Source of the DNA: DASRWT01 sp963748485
GTDB taxonomy: Bacteria > Methylomirabilota > Methylomirabilia > Rokubacteriales > CSP1-6
Direction of reading: 5' to 3'
Length of the DNA: 64,000 nucleotides
Assembly (NCBI GenBank): GCA_963748485.1
Contig: CAVVJF010000022.1
Coordinates: 1-64,000, forward strand
The position numbers and the translations under genes are program-made. Numbering within the stretch: position 1 is the stretch's first letter; each line of letters starts with the position of its first letter. A model generated the notes under the pieces. The model worked only from the letters and a program-made list of their open reading frames with translations, did not search any database and had not been told where the DNA came from. Of this stretch, positions 25,989 through 34,078 are shown piece after piece.

Positions 25989-26509
25989 GAGGCGGTGAAG
26001 CCCCGCCAGGGCAGGGCCGTCTCCCGGAAGTAGACCCGGCGCATGTAGGCGAGCGCGCCCGCATAGCACTCGAAGCCGGCGGCGAGCCGCGCGAAGAGGG
26101 GCGCGTCCGTCTCGCCGCGCGCGCGGCCGAGCTCGGCGAGGAAGCGGTAGGCGCGCCGTCCCTCCGTCTCGTAGTAACTGGCGACGGCCAGCCGCTCGAC
26201 GTGCTCGCGGAAGAGTCCCAGCATGAAGAGCGTGTAGTCGCCGATGTGACGGCGCACCGCGCGCTCCCGCTCCGGCGCGAAGCGGGGATCGGACCAGTCC
26301 CACACTCGCTGTATCTCGAGGAGGGCATCGGCCACGGTGGGCAGGGGGCGGCCCGGCAGAGCGTCGATGGCGCCGAGCGCCTCGGCGCGCGCGTAGCGCG
26401 TGAGGAGATCGGTGAGATAGCCGGCGGCGCGCGGGTCGTCGAGCGCGAGGTCACCGAAGGCGCTGCGCGTGACACGCTCGAAGAAGCGCGGGAGCAATCC
26501 CGGAGCCAC
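25985..26509 (-). CDS. Unrecognised 174-residue helical protein
   Basis: No family recognised. GTG at 26509 gives a protein starting VAPGLLPRFFERVTRSAFGD. It has a regular helical pattern with conserved-looking aromatic pairs (WDWSDPRF, YTLFMLGLFREHVE, VASYYETEGRRAYRFLAEL). That could be a four-helix bundle, but no metal or active-site motif is evident. It is the first gene of the four-gene unit with the unknown 372-residue protein, P1 peptidase and DoxX protein, and is divergent from the coiled-coil membrane protein by 57 nt. Confidence 0.65.
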   Translation of the reverse strand: MAPGLLPRFFERVTRSAFGDLALDDPRAAGYLTDLLTRYARAEALGAIDALPGRPLPTVADALLEIQRVWDWSDPRFAPERERAVRRHIGDYTLFMLGLFREHVERLAVASYYETEGRRAYRFLAELGRARGETDAPLFARLAAGFECYAGALAYMRRVYFRETALPWRGFTAS

Positions 26510-26566
26510 CGGGCACAGTCTAGCATTCCCTGGCTCCCGGTCGGGGCGTCTGCTAGACTTCCGCGC

Positions 26567-26953
26567 ATGGCGCTCCGGGGCAGCGACCGCATCGACGACG
26601 ACGTGCACGTGGAGCCGCGGGGCTTGGAGCTCGCGCGTCCGCGCCGACCGTGGGCCCTCATCGTCGCCTCGCTGTTGCTCGTCGTTCTCGTCGTCGTGCT
26701 GTGGGCCAAGTGGAGTGAGAGCCGCTCCGAGATCGAGCGCCTGCGCGCCGAGCTCAAGGTCGTCTACATGGAGGCGGAGGCGATCCGCACCCAGGCCGCC
26801 CTCGCGCAGCAGCGCGTGACCATCCTCGAGAAGCAGCTGGCGGGGATTCGCGGCGAGCGCAGCACGGCGGGTGATTCCGGCGCGATCCTGGTGGAGAAGC
26901 CCAAGCCGAAGGCGCCGGCGAAGTCCACGAAGACCAGGCAGGGCACCCGCTAG
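26567..26953 (+). CDS. Small membrane-anchored coiled-coil protein
   Basis: 128 residues. A charged N-terminus is followed by one membrane span (ALIVASLLLVVLVVVLWAKW, about 31-50), then a coiled coil (SRSEIERLRAELKVV through LEKQLAGI, about 52-95) and a Lys/Pro-rich tail. The layout resembles bitopic proteins with the coiled coil on the cytoplasmic or periplasmic side, such as FtsL/FtsB-like or LapA-like proteins, but the match is only in architecture. No obvious ribosome binding site. It is 19 nt upstream of the acyltransferase gene, probably in the same unit. Confidence 0.6.
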   Translation: MALRGSDRIDDDVHVEPRGLELARPRRPWALIVASLLLVVLVVVLWAKWSESRSEIERLRAELKVVYMEAEAIRTQAALAQQRVTILEKQLAGIRGERSTAGDSGAILVEKPKPKAPAKSTKTRQGTR

Positions 26954-26972
26954 CGGCACGGCGGGGGGGAGC

Positions 26973-28352
26973 GTGGGATACCGGCTCGTCCGGGGCATCG
27001 TCCGAATCCTGCTCTGGCTCTTCTACCGGCGCATCGATGTCGCCGGGCGCGACCGCATCCCCGCCGCCGGCCCCGTCATCGTGGCGCCCAATCACCACAA
27101 CGCGCTCGTCGATGCCATGCTCATCGTGGCCGCCTTCAACCGGCCGATCCGCGCGCTCGCCAAGGCTCCGCTCTTTCGCCATCCCCTCATCGGGCCCTTC
27201 CTCCGCTTGATGGGCGGCGTGCCCGTGCACCGGCGCATGGACGCCGGCGCCGATACGCAGAAGAACGTGGAGATGTTCGCCGCGGTGGTGGCGGCGCTGC
27301 GGGGCGGCGGGGTCGTGCTGATCTTCCCCGAGGGGCGCAGCCAGCCCCAGCCCACCCTGCTCCCGCTGCGCACTGGGGCGGCGCGCATCGTGCTGGACGT
27401 CCACGCGACGGCGCCCGAGAAGCCGCCGGTGACGCTGCTTCCGGTCGGCCTCGTCTTTCACGATCCCGGCACCTTCCGCTCCGCCTCCGCGCTCGTGAAG
27501 ATCGGGAAGCCCGTCGTGGTGGCCGATCTCCTGGAAACGGGGCGGCACGAGCCCGAGCGCGCGGTGCGCGTCATCACTGACCGCCTCGCCGACGCCATCC
27601 GCGCCGAGATCGTCGAGGCGGAAGACCAGCACACGCTCGACCTGCTCGCCACCCTCGAGAGCGCGTGGTGGGAGGAAGCGGCGCGGCGGGGCGAGGCGGC
27701 GGGCCCGCGCGCTCCCGCGCAGTCGCTGGCCTGGCGCCAGCAGGTCGCGCGCGGAGCCGCCGTCATCGCCCAGCGCGAGCCCGACCGTGTGATCGCGCTG
27801 CGGCGACGCCTGGAGGAGTACCGCGCGCGCCTGGACGAGGTCGGCGTGACCGGCGAGCAGCTGGGCCGCCCGTACACGGCGGGGCTGGTGGGGCGCTACG
27901 TGGTCGAGAACGTCTTCTGGCTGGCCCTCGGGCTGCCCCTGGCCTTCTGGGGCATGGTGTGCCACTTCGTGCCGTACTGGCTCACCGCTCTCGCCGCGCG
28001 CCTCATCCTCTCGACCGAGGAGGAAGAAGCCACCGACAAGATCGCGGCGGGCGCGGTGCTCTATCCCCTGTGCTGGATCGCGGAGGGCTGGCTCGTGGGG
28101 CGGCTGGTCGGCGGCGCCGCCCTCGCGGTGTTCGCGCTCCTGCTGGTGCCGGCGGGGCTGCTCGCGCTGGCGTGGTGGGAGCGCCTTGACCGGGTGGGCC
28201 GCCAGGCGCGCGCGTTCCTGCGCTTCCTGGGCGAGCGCGATCTGCACCAATCGCTGATGCGGGAGCGCCGGGCGCTCGTAGAAGAGGTGCGGGCGCTCGC
28301 CGCCCGCGTGCCCGCCGCGGCGTCGGCTCCGGGAGGCCGCGATGGCACGTAG
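26973..28352 (+). CDS. PlsC-like acyltransferase with C-terminal membrane region
   Basis: 459 residues. The N-terminal half is a glycerol-3-phosphate/1-acylglycerol-3-phosphate acyltransferase domain: PNHHNALVDAM gives the HX4D catalytic motif, GGVPVHRR and LIFPEGRSQ (EGxS/T block III) the substrate motifs, and LLPVGLVF block IV. The C-terminal half carries helices and two or three membrane segments (VFWLALGLPLAFWGMV, AVFALLLVPAGLLALAWW), not part of standard PlsC, which is about 250 residues. It probably acylates a lysolipid at the inner membrane. GTG start with GGGGGA upstream; 11-nt overlap with the MFS gene. Confidence 0.85.
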   Translation: MGYRLVRGIVRILLWLFYRRIDVAGRDRIPAAGPVIVAPNHHNALVDAMLIVAAFNRPIRALAKAPLFRHPLIGPFLRLMGGVPVHRRMDAGADTQKNVEMFAAVVAALRGGGVVLIFPEGRSQPQPTLLPLRTGAARIVLDVHATAPEKPPVTLLPVGLVFHDPGTFRSASALVKIGKPVVVADLLETGRHEPERAVRVITDRLADAIRAEIVEAEDQHTLDLLATLESAWWEEAARRGEAAGPRAPAQSLAWRQQVARGAAVIAQREPDRVIALRRRLEEYRARLDEVGVTGEQLGRPYTAGLVGRYVVENVFWLALGLPLAFWGMVCHFVPYWLTALAARLILSTEEEEATDKIAAGAVLYPLCWIAEGWLVGRLVGGAALAVFALLLVPAGLLALAWWERLDRVGRQARAFLRFLGERDLHQSLMRERRALVEEVRALAARVPAAASAPGGRDGT

Positions 28353-29613
28353 CGAATGGCGCCGAAGCCCCACCGTCATTCTGAGCGCGCTCACGGGGCT
28401 CAACGGGCTCAACTACCTCGACCGCTACGTCGCCGCCGCGACACTCACGCTCATCCTCCCGGACCTCCGCATCTCGGACTCGCAGGGAGGGTTGCTCCAG
28501 TCCATCTTCATCGTGACATACGCGCTGGCCTGCCCCGTGGCGGGCGCGCTGGGCGATCGGATGAACCGGATGTGGCTGGCCGCTGCCGGCATCTTCGTCT
28601 GGAGCCTCGCCACGGTGGGCTCAGGGCTGGCCACGACGTACGCCCTTCTGATCCTGGCCCGCGCCCTCACCGGGGTGGGCGAGGCCGGCTACGGCGTGGT
28701 GACGCCGGCGCTCCTGTCCGATTGCTATCCGCCGGAGCGGCGCGCGCGGGCGATGGCGATCTTCTACGCGGCCATTCCGGTGGGCTCGGCGCTCGGCTAC
28801 ATCGTGGGCGGGGTTATCGGCGAGCACTACGGCTGGCGGCAGGCCTTCTTCGTGGCGGGCGCGCCCGGCGTGATCCTGGCGTTCTTCCTGCTGCTCCTGG
28901 CGGAGCCGCGGCGGGGTGCGCAGGACGCGGTCGCGGCCCGGCCGACGGGCGAGCCGAGCTCGTTTCTCCAGACCCTCGGCCCGCGCAAGAGCTACTGGGT
29001 CAACACCGCCTCGCAGATCATCTACACGTTCGCGATGGGCGGGCTCGCCACCTGGGCGCCCGCCTACTTCGTCCGCGAGCGCGGCATCCCCCTCGCCGTC
29101 GCCACCACCACGTTCGGCTTGCTGCTCGTCGTCGCGGGCTTCCTGGGGACGCTGATCGGGGGACGCCTCGCCCTGATGCTCGCCCGACGGTCGCCCGGCG
29201 CGGACTTCGTGCTCTCGGGCTGGTCGCTCACGATCTCCATCGTGTTCACGCTCTTCGCCATCCTCTCGCCGACGCCCGCGGTGTTCTGGCCGGCGATGTT
29301 CGTCATGCTATTGCTGCTGTTCATCAACATCGGGCCGCTGAACGCGGCGATGGCCAACGTGCTGCCGCCGGAGGTGCGCGCCCGCGGTTTCGCGCTGACC
29401 ACGATGCTCATCCACCTCCTGGGCGACGCGATCTCGCCCTGGCTGATCGGCGAGGCTTCGGACCGCATCGGCCTGAAGATCCCCGTGCTGGTGACGGGAT
29501 GCCTCCTCACCGTCTCCGGCCTCGTCCTGCTCGCCGGGCGAAGAACACTCGTGCAGGACCTTCGCGCGATGGGAGGCCGGCCAGACTCTACCGCGCCCGT
29601 AGTCGGCCACTGA
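28342..29613 (+). CDS. MFS transporter
   Basis: 423 residues with about 12 predicted membrane segments. The N-terminal LTGLNGLNYLDRYVAAATL and the first cytoplasmic loop GALGDRMNRM match the spinster-like/anion-cation symporter branch of the major facilitator superfamily. GEAGYGVVTPALLSDCYPPERR is also typical of that branch. It overlaps the acyltransferase gene by 11 nt. Substrate unknown; spinster-type members move lipids or lysophospholipids, which would fit the preceding acyltransferase, but that is inference. Confidence 0.88.
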   Translation: MARSEWRRSPTVILSALTGLNGLNYLDRYVAAATLTLILPDLRISDSQGGLLQSIFIVTYALACPVAGALGDRMNRMWLAAAGIFVWSLATVGSGLATTYALLILARALTGVGEAGYGVVTPALLSDCYPPERRARAMAIFYAAIPVGSALGYIVGGVIGEHYGWRQAFFVAGAPGVILAFFLLLLAEPRRGAQDAVAARPTGEPSSFLQTLGPRKSYWVNTASQIIYTFAMGGLATWAPAYFVRERGIPLAVATTTFGLLLVVAGFLGTLIGGRLALMLARRSPGADFVLSGWSLTISIVFTLFAILSPTPAVFWPAMFVMLLLLFINIGPLNAAMANVLPPEVRARGFALTTMLIHLLGDAISPWLIGEASDRIGLKIPVLVTGCLLTVSGLVLLAGRRTLVQDLRAMGGRPDSTAPVVGH

Positions 29614-29621
29614 GGGGGCCA

Positions 29622-30710
29622 CTAGAGGGTGCGGTCCCAGACTTCCAGGATGCGCGCATTCGCCGGCGCGTCGCCGATGGAGATGCGGAGATGGCCCGGG
29701 AAGCCCACGCCGGCGCCGTCGCGCACGAGGATGCCCGTCTTCATGAGCGCCTGCCGCAGCGCGCCCGCCCGGTCGCCGACCTTCACGAGGAGGAAGTTCG
29801 CCTGCGAGGGCGGCACCGTCGCCCCCCGGCGGCGCAGCGCCTCGGCCAGGCGGGGCCGCTCGGCGAGCACGAGCGCGCGCGTGCGCTCGAGATGGGCGCG
29901 GTCCTCCAGCGCCGCCACCGCCGCCACCTGCGCGAGGCGGTTCACGTTGTAGGGCGCCCGCAGCCGGTTCAGCAGATGGATCACCTCCGGCCGGGCGATG
30001 GCGTAGCCCACGCGCAGGCCCGCGAGGCCGGCGATCTTGGAGAACGTGCGCAGGGAGACCACGAGGGGAAAGTCGCGCACGAGGCCGACCCCGTCCGGCG
30101 TCTCGGGGTCGTCGCAGAAATCGCGATACGCCTCGTCGAGGATCACCAACGGTGATTCGGCGCCGAGCGACTCAAGGAAGCGGCGGAGCGGCCCGCGCGG
30201 CACGAGGGTGGAGGCGGGATTGTGCGGCGTGCAGATGAACACGGCCTTGGTCCGCGCCGTCACCCGCGCGCGCATGTCCTCCAGATCGGTGTCGTAGCCG
30301 CGTAGGGGACTCGTGACCGGCACGGCTCCGGCGAGCAGGGCCTCGATGGTGTAGGGCTCGAAGGCCGGATGCGGCAGTACCGTCTCGTCGCCGGGATCGA
30401 AGACCGCCCGACCGATGAAGGAGATCAGCTCGTCCGCCCCATTGCCCACGATGAGCCAGGAGGGGTCCACCCCGATCCATGCTCCGAGGGCCTGCCGGAG
30501 AGCGATGGATCCGCCGTCGGGATAGAGATGCGCCCGTACTGCCTCGGCCTTGAGCGCTTCGATGACGCTGGGCGAGGGCCCCAGGGGATTCTCGTTGGCT
30601 GACAGCCGCAGCACCGTGGGCAAACCGAGCTCGCGCACTACCTGCTCCAGTGGCGGTCCGGCTTCATAGGGTGTGACCCGATCGAGGGTTTCGCGCCAGA
30701 TCTTCTTCAC
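29622..30710 (-). CDS. hisC: Histidinol-phosphate aminotransferase
   Basis: 362 residues, the normal length for HisC. RLSANENPLGPSPSV is the N-terminal signature, ILDEAYRDF contains the PLP-binding Asp and Tyr, and TFSKIAGLAGLRVGYA the Schiff-base Lys with the phosphate-binding Arg. It transfers the amino group from glutamate to imidazole-acetol phosphate in histidine biosynthesis, and may also use aromatic keto acids. The GTG start has no clear ribosome binding site. It converges on the MFS gene and is divergent from glnD. Confidence 0.9.
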   Translation of the reverse strand: MKKIWRETLDRVTPYEAGPPLEQVVRELGLPTVLRLSANENPLGPSPSVIEALKAEAVRAHLYPDGGSIALRQALGAWIGVDPSWLIVGNGADELISFIGRAVFDPGDETVLPHPAFEPYTIEALLAGAVPVTSPLRGYDTDLEDMRARVTARTKAVFICTPHNPASTLVPRGPLRRFLESLGAESPLVILDEAYRDFCDDPETPDGVGLVRDFPLVVSLRTFSKIAGLAGLRVGYAIARPEVIHLLNRLRAPYNVNRLAQVAAVAALEDRAHLERTRALVLAERPRLAEALRRRGATVPPSQANFLLVKVGDRAGALRQALMKTGILVRDGAGVGFPGHLRISIGDAPANARILEVWDRTL

Positions 30711-30750
30711 GGGGCGCCATTGTATACGTGCGGGGAAGTCCGCGCCATGT

Positions 30751-30780
30751 TTGACAGGATCGGCTCGGCCCGGTTAACGT
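30751..30780 (+). promoter_or_regulatory. Candidate promoter for glnD
   Basis: A consensus -35 box TTGACA at 30751-30756 is followed after 18 nt by TAACGT (30775-30780), a weak -10 match. It ends 6 nt before the glnD ATG, so the transcript would be nearly leaderless or the true start lies elsewhere. Only the -35 element is convincing. Confidence 0.35.
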
Positions 30781-30786
30781 TTCGTC

Positions 30787-33486
30787 ATGTCAGCCGAGCT
30801 GTTCCGCCAGCTCCGACGGGTGGAGGCCCAGGCCGAGAAGGGGTTCGAGGGCCAGCCGGGGGAGCGGGCGGACCGGAAGCGACGGCTCCGGCTCGAGCTG
30901 CTGCGCCAGCACCTGTCCTCCAATGTGAATTTCCTCCGGGCCGCGCACCTGGGCGGCGCCTCCGGTCAGCAATCGGTGCAGGCGTACGCCGCCTTCATGG
31001 ACGGCTTCCTCGTCACCCTCTTCCGCCTGGCGGTTGACGATACCCGGCGCGAGGGCCCCGCCCCCGCGCCGATGGTGCTGGTCGCGCTGGGAGGGTACGG
31101 GCGCGGCGAGCTGCACCCCCTGTCCGATCTCGACCTGCTCCTGCTCTACGACGGCGAGATGGGGCCCTATGTCCAGCGCGTCACCCAGGGGCTGCTCTAC
31201 ACGCTCTGGGATCTCGGGCTCCAGGTGGGCCACGCGGTGCGGAGCCTGCCCGACTGCGTGGCGATGGCGCGCACCGACTTCACCAGCCGCACGTCCATGC
31301 AGCAGGCGCGCTACCTGGTGGGCGACCGGCGGCTGTTCAACCGCTTCCGGAAGGTGCTCGCGGAGAACGTCTATCGGAAGGACTTCGCTCAGTTCCTCGA
31401 GACCGCGCTCGCCGAGCGGGATCAGCGCTACCGCAAGTTCGGCGCCTCGCCCTACATGGGCGAGCCCAACGTGAAGGAATCCGCCGGCGGCCTGCGCGAC
31501 ATCCATACCGCCATGTGGCTGGCCTCCACCAAGTTCGGCACGCGGACGCTGCTCGAGCTCAAGGACAAGCGCCTCATCACCGAGGGCGAGCAGCGAATGG
31601 CCGACGCCGCCTTGACCTTCCTCTGGCGCGTGCGCAACGAGCTGCACTTCATCTCCGGCCACAAGAACGACGTGCTCGGGCGGGACATCCAGCCTCAGAT
31701 CGCCAAGAACTTCGGTTACACGGGCGACGAGCTGTCGCTCGGCGTCGAGAAGTTCATGCGCGACTACTACCTGCACGCGCGCGTGATCCACCGCGTGTCC
31801 AAGCGCCTGATCGCGCGCTGCCGCGAGACGCTCTTCCGCCCGCGCCCGGTGCAGCGGCGCCTCCGCCAGGAGGCGCTCGCCGACGGCCTCTACGTGCTGG
31901 ACGGGCAGCTCCACCTGGTGGATCCCGACGGCCGCGCGTTCCGAGAGGACCCCACCCGGCTCATGAAGGTGTTCTGGCACTCGCACCGGCTCGGCCTCGA
32001 GCTCGGCGTGGAGGTGGAGCGCGCGGTGGAGGGGGCGCTCGACCTCGTGGACGTGACCTTCCAGCGCTCGCCCGAGGTGCGCGACCTCTTCCTGGCCATC
32101 TGCCGGAACTGGGGGCGCACCGCGCTGACTTTGAGGGAAATGCATGAGCTTGGTTTGCTGGGTCGCTACCTGCCGGAATGGGAGGCGCTGACCTGCCTCG
32201 TGCAGTACGACGCCTACCACCGCTTCACCGCCGATCAGCACTCGCTGCTCGCGGTCGAGAACCTGGAGGCGCTCGCCCCCGGACAGTCCGCCGAGTCCGA
32301 AGGCATCGCCGAGGTGCTCAACGAGCTGGCGCGGCCTGACCTCCTGATGCTGGGCATGCTGCTCCACGACATCGGCAAGGGGAAGGGGCATGGCCACGTC
32401 GCCAAGGGCATCCCGCTCATCCAGGCGCTGACCGCGCGGATTGACCTGCCGAAGGAAGACGCCGACGCCGTCATCCTGCTGGTGGCGCATCACCTGACGC
32501 TGTCCCACATGGCGCAGCGGCGCGACATCGACGATCCCAAGACGGTGACGTCGCTGGCGGAGGTCGTGGGCAATCCCGAGCGGCTGCGCATGCTCTACCT
32601 CCTCACCTTCGCCGACATGCGCGCGGTGGGGCCGGGCGTGATGACGGGCTGGATGGCGCGCATCCTCTGGGAGCTGTTCACGCGCACCATGGCCCGCCTC
32701 ACCGGCGGGCGGCTGGAGCGGCCCAGCCGCGACAAGGTAGCCGAGCGCGTGGTCGAGGCGATGGGCGGGGCGCGCGGCGGCGTGGTCGCGCATCTGGCCA
32801 TGATGTCGGACCGCTACCTCATCACCACCTCCGCGCAGCGCATCGCCGCCCATCTGCGGCTGGTCGAGCGGCTCGAGGAGGACGTGGTCGCCACCGACCT
32901 CTTCCACCACCCGGATCTCGATTCCTCCGAGCTGGTCATTGCCACCAAGGACGTGCCCGGTCTCTTCTCGCTCATCGCGGGTACCCTCGCCGCCGAGGGC
33001 ATCAACATCCTCTCCGCGCAGATCCACACCCGCGCGGACGGGATCGCGCTGGACACCTTCCAGGTCAACGACCCCTTCGGAGAGGCCGTCACCGAGGACG
33101 CGCGCTGGCGGCGTACCCTCGCCGCGCTGCGCCGGGTGCTGGTGGGGGAGCAGACGGTGGAGGAGGCGCTGGCAGCCCGGCGGAGCGGCCGGCCGGCGGC
33201 CAGCGCGGTGCCGGGGCCGCCCAAGATCACGGTGGACAACCAGCTCTCCGACACCCACACCGTGGTGGAGGTGAAGTGCCCCGACCGTGTGGGCCTGCTC
33301 TACCTCATCACCCGTACCTTCCAGGCGCTGGGGCTCGACATCGGCAGCGCGCGCATCGCCACCGAGATCGAGCAGGCCTACGACACCTTCTACGTGACCG
33401 ACCATCAGGGCCGCCGGCTGGAGGAACCCGCCGAGATGGACCGGCTCCGCGACGCCCTCGAAGATGCTCTCCTCAAGCCGCTTTAA
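30787..33486 (+). CDS. glnD: [Protein-PII] uridylyltransferase / uridylyl-removing enzyme
   Basis: 899 residues, normal for GlnD. The nucleotidyltransferase motif GGYGRGELHPLSDLDLL is near residue 102. The HD domain has LLHDIGKGKGHGHVAKG near 525. Two ACT domains lie at the C-terminus (VPGLFSLIAGTLAAEGINI and CPDRVGLLYLITRTFQALG). It uridylylates PII (GlnB/GlnK) when nitrogen is scarce and removes the group when glutamine, sensed by the ACT domains, is high. Its substrate gene glnB is not in the window. The 3' end overlaps the phosphatidyltransferase gene by 23 nt. Confidence 0.96.
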   Translation: MSAELFRQLRRVEAQAEKGFEGQPGERADRKRRLRLELLRQHLSSNVNFLRAAHLGGASGQQSVQAYAAFMDGFLVTLFRLAVDDTRREGPAPAPMVLVALGGYGRGELHPLSDLDLLLLYDGEMGPYVQRVTQGLLYTLWDLGLQVGHAVRSLPDCVAMARTDFTSRTSMQQARYLVGDRRLFNRFRKVLAENVYRKDFAQFLETALAERDQRYRKFGASPYMGEPNVKESAGGLRDIHTAMWLASTKFGTRTLLELKDKRLITEGEQRMADAALTFLWRVRNELHFISGHKNDVLGRDIQPQIAKNFGYTGDELSLGVEKFMRDYYLHARVIHRVSKRLIARCRETLFRPRPVQRRLRQEALADGLYVLDGQLHLVDPDGRAFREDPTRLMKVFWHSHRLGLELGVEVERAVEGALDLVDVTFQRSPEVRDLFLAICRNWGRTALTLREMHELGLLGRYLPEWEALTCLVQYDAYHRFTADQHSLLAVENLEALAPGQSAESEGIAEVLNELARPDLLMLGMLLHDIGKGKGHGHVAKGIPLIQALTARIDLPKEDADAVILLVAHHLTLSHMAQRRDIDDPKTVTSLAEVVGNPERLRMLYLLTFADMRAVGPGVMTGWMARILWELFTRTMARLTGGRLERPSRDKVAERVVEAMGGARGGVVAHLAMMSDRYLITTSAQRIAAHLRLVERLEEDVVATDLFHHPDLDSSELVIATKDVPGLFSLIAGTLAAEGINILSAQIHTRADGIALDTFQVNDPFGEAVTEDARWRRTLAALRRVLVGEQTVEEALAARRSGRPAASAVPGPPKITVDNQLSDTHTVVEVKCPDRVGLLYLITRTFQALGLDIGSARIATEIEQAYDTFYVTDHQGRRLEEPAEMDRLRDALEDALLKPL

Positions 33487-34069
33487 GGCGCCCGTCCAGC
33501 GGGCCGCCGACCCCATCGCGCGGGTGCTCCTCCGCGCCCGGGTGCGGCCGAACCACCTGACCGTGGCGGGCCTCGGTGTCTCCTGCCTCGCCGCCTGGGC
33601 GCTGGCCGACGGGCATCTCCGGGCGGGCGCGGCCCTGCTCACGGTGGCGGGCCTCTTCGACCTCTTCGACGGCTCACTCGCCCGCCTGGCCGGCCAGGAC
33701 ACGGACTTCGGCGCCTTTCTCGATTCGGTGGTGGATCGCTACTCGGACCTCGTGGTGCTGCTGGGGCTGGTGGTCTACTGCCAGCGCATCGGGGACTGGA
33801 CGCTGTGCGTGTTCACCATGGCCACGCTGGTCGGGACCGTGATGGTGTCCTATACGAAGGCGCGCGCCCAGTCCATCGGCGTGGCCTGCGAGATCGGGAT
33901 CATGGAGCGCCCGGAGCGGCTCATCGTGCTCATCGCGGGGGCGGTGTTCCACCTCATGACCCCCGCCATGGCCATCCTCGCCGTCCTCACCCACGTCACC
34001 GCGCTGCAGCGGATCTTCTACACGCGCCGGGTCGCGCGAAGCGTGGATCGAACGGATACCCTCCGGTAG
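33464..34069 (+). CDS. CDP-alcohol phosphatidyltransferase
   Basis: 201 residues, with about six membrane segments. The complete family motif is present: DGSLARLAGQDTDFGAFLDS followed by VVD fits DG-x2-AR-x8-G-x3-D-x3-D. VRPNHLTVAGL before it is the usual first-helix lead-in. The enzyme condenses a CDP-linked diacylglycerol with an alcohol such as glycerol-3-phosphate, serine or inositol phosphate at the inner membrane; which one cannot be read. The ATG lies inside glnD, giving a 23-nt overlap and probable translational coupling. Confidence 0.9.
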   Translation: MLSSSRFKAPVQRAADPIARVLLRARVRPNHLTVAGLGVSCLAAWALADGHLRAGAALLTVAGLFDLFDGSLARLAGQDTDFGAFLDSVVDRYSDLVVLLGLVVYCQRIGDWTLCVFTMATLVGTVMVSYTKARAQSIGVACEIGIMERPERLIVLIAGAVFHLMTPAMAILAVLTHVTALQRIFYTRRVARSVDRTDTLR

Positions 34070-34078
34070 ACTCGTAGT

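Noticed and set aside
30790..33702. A 970-codon open frame on the minus strand opposite glnD
   Set aside because: GC-rich DNA gives long antisense frames; it has no family motif, is Ala/His/Glu-rich low-complexity, and glnD on the other strand is fully supported.
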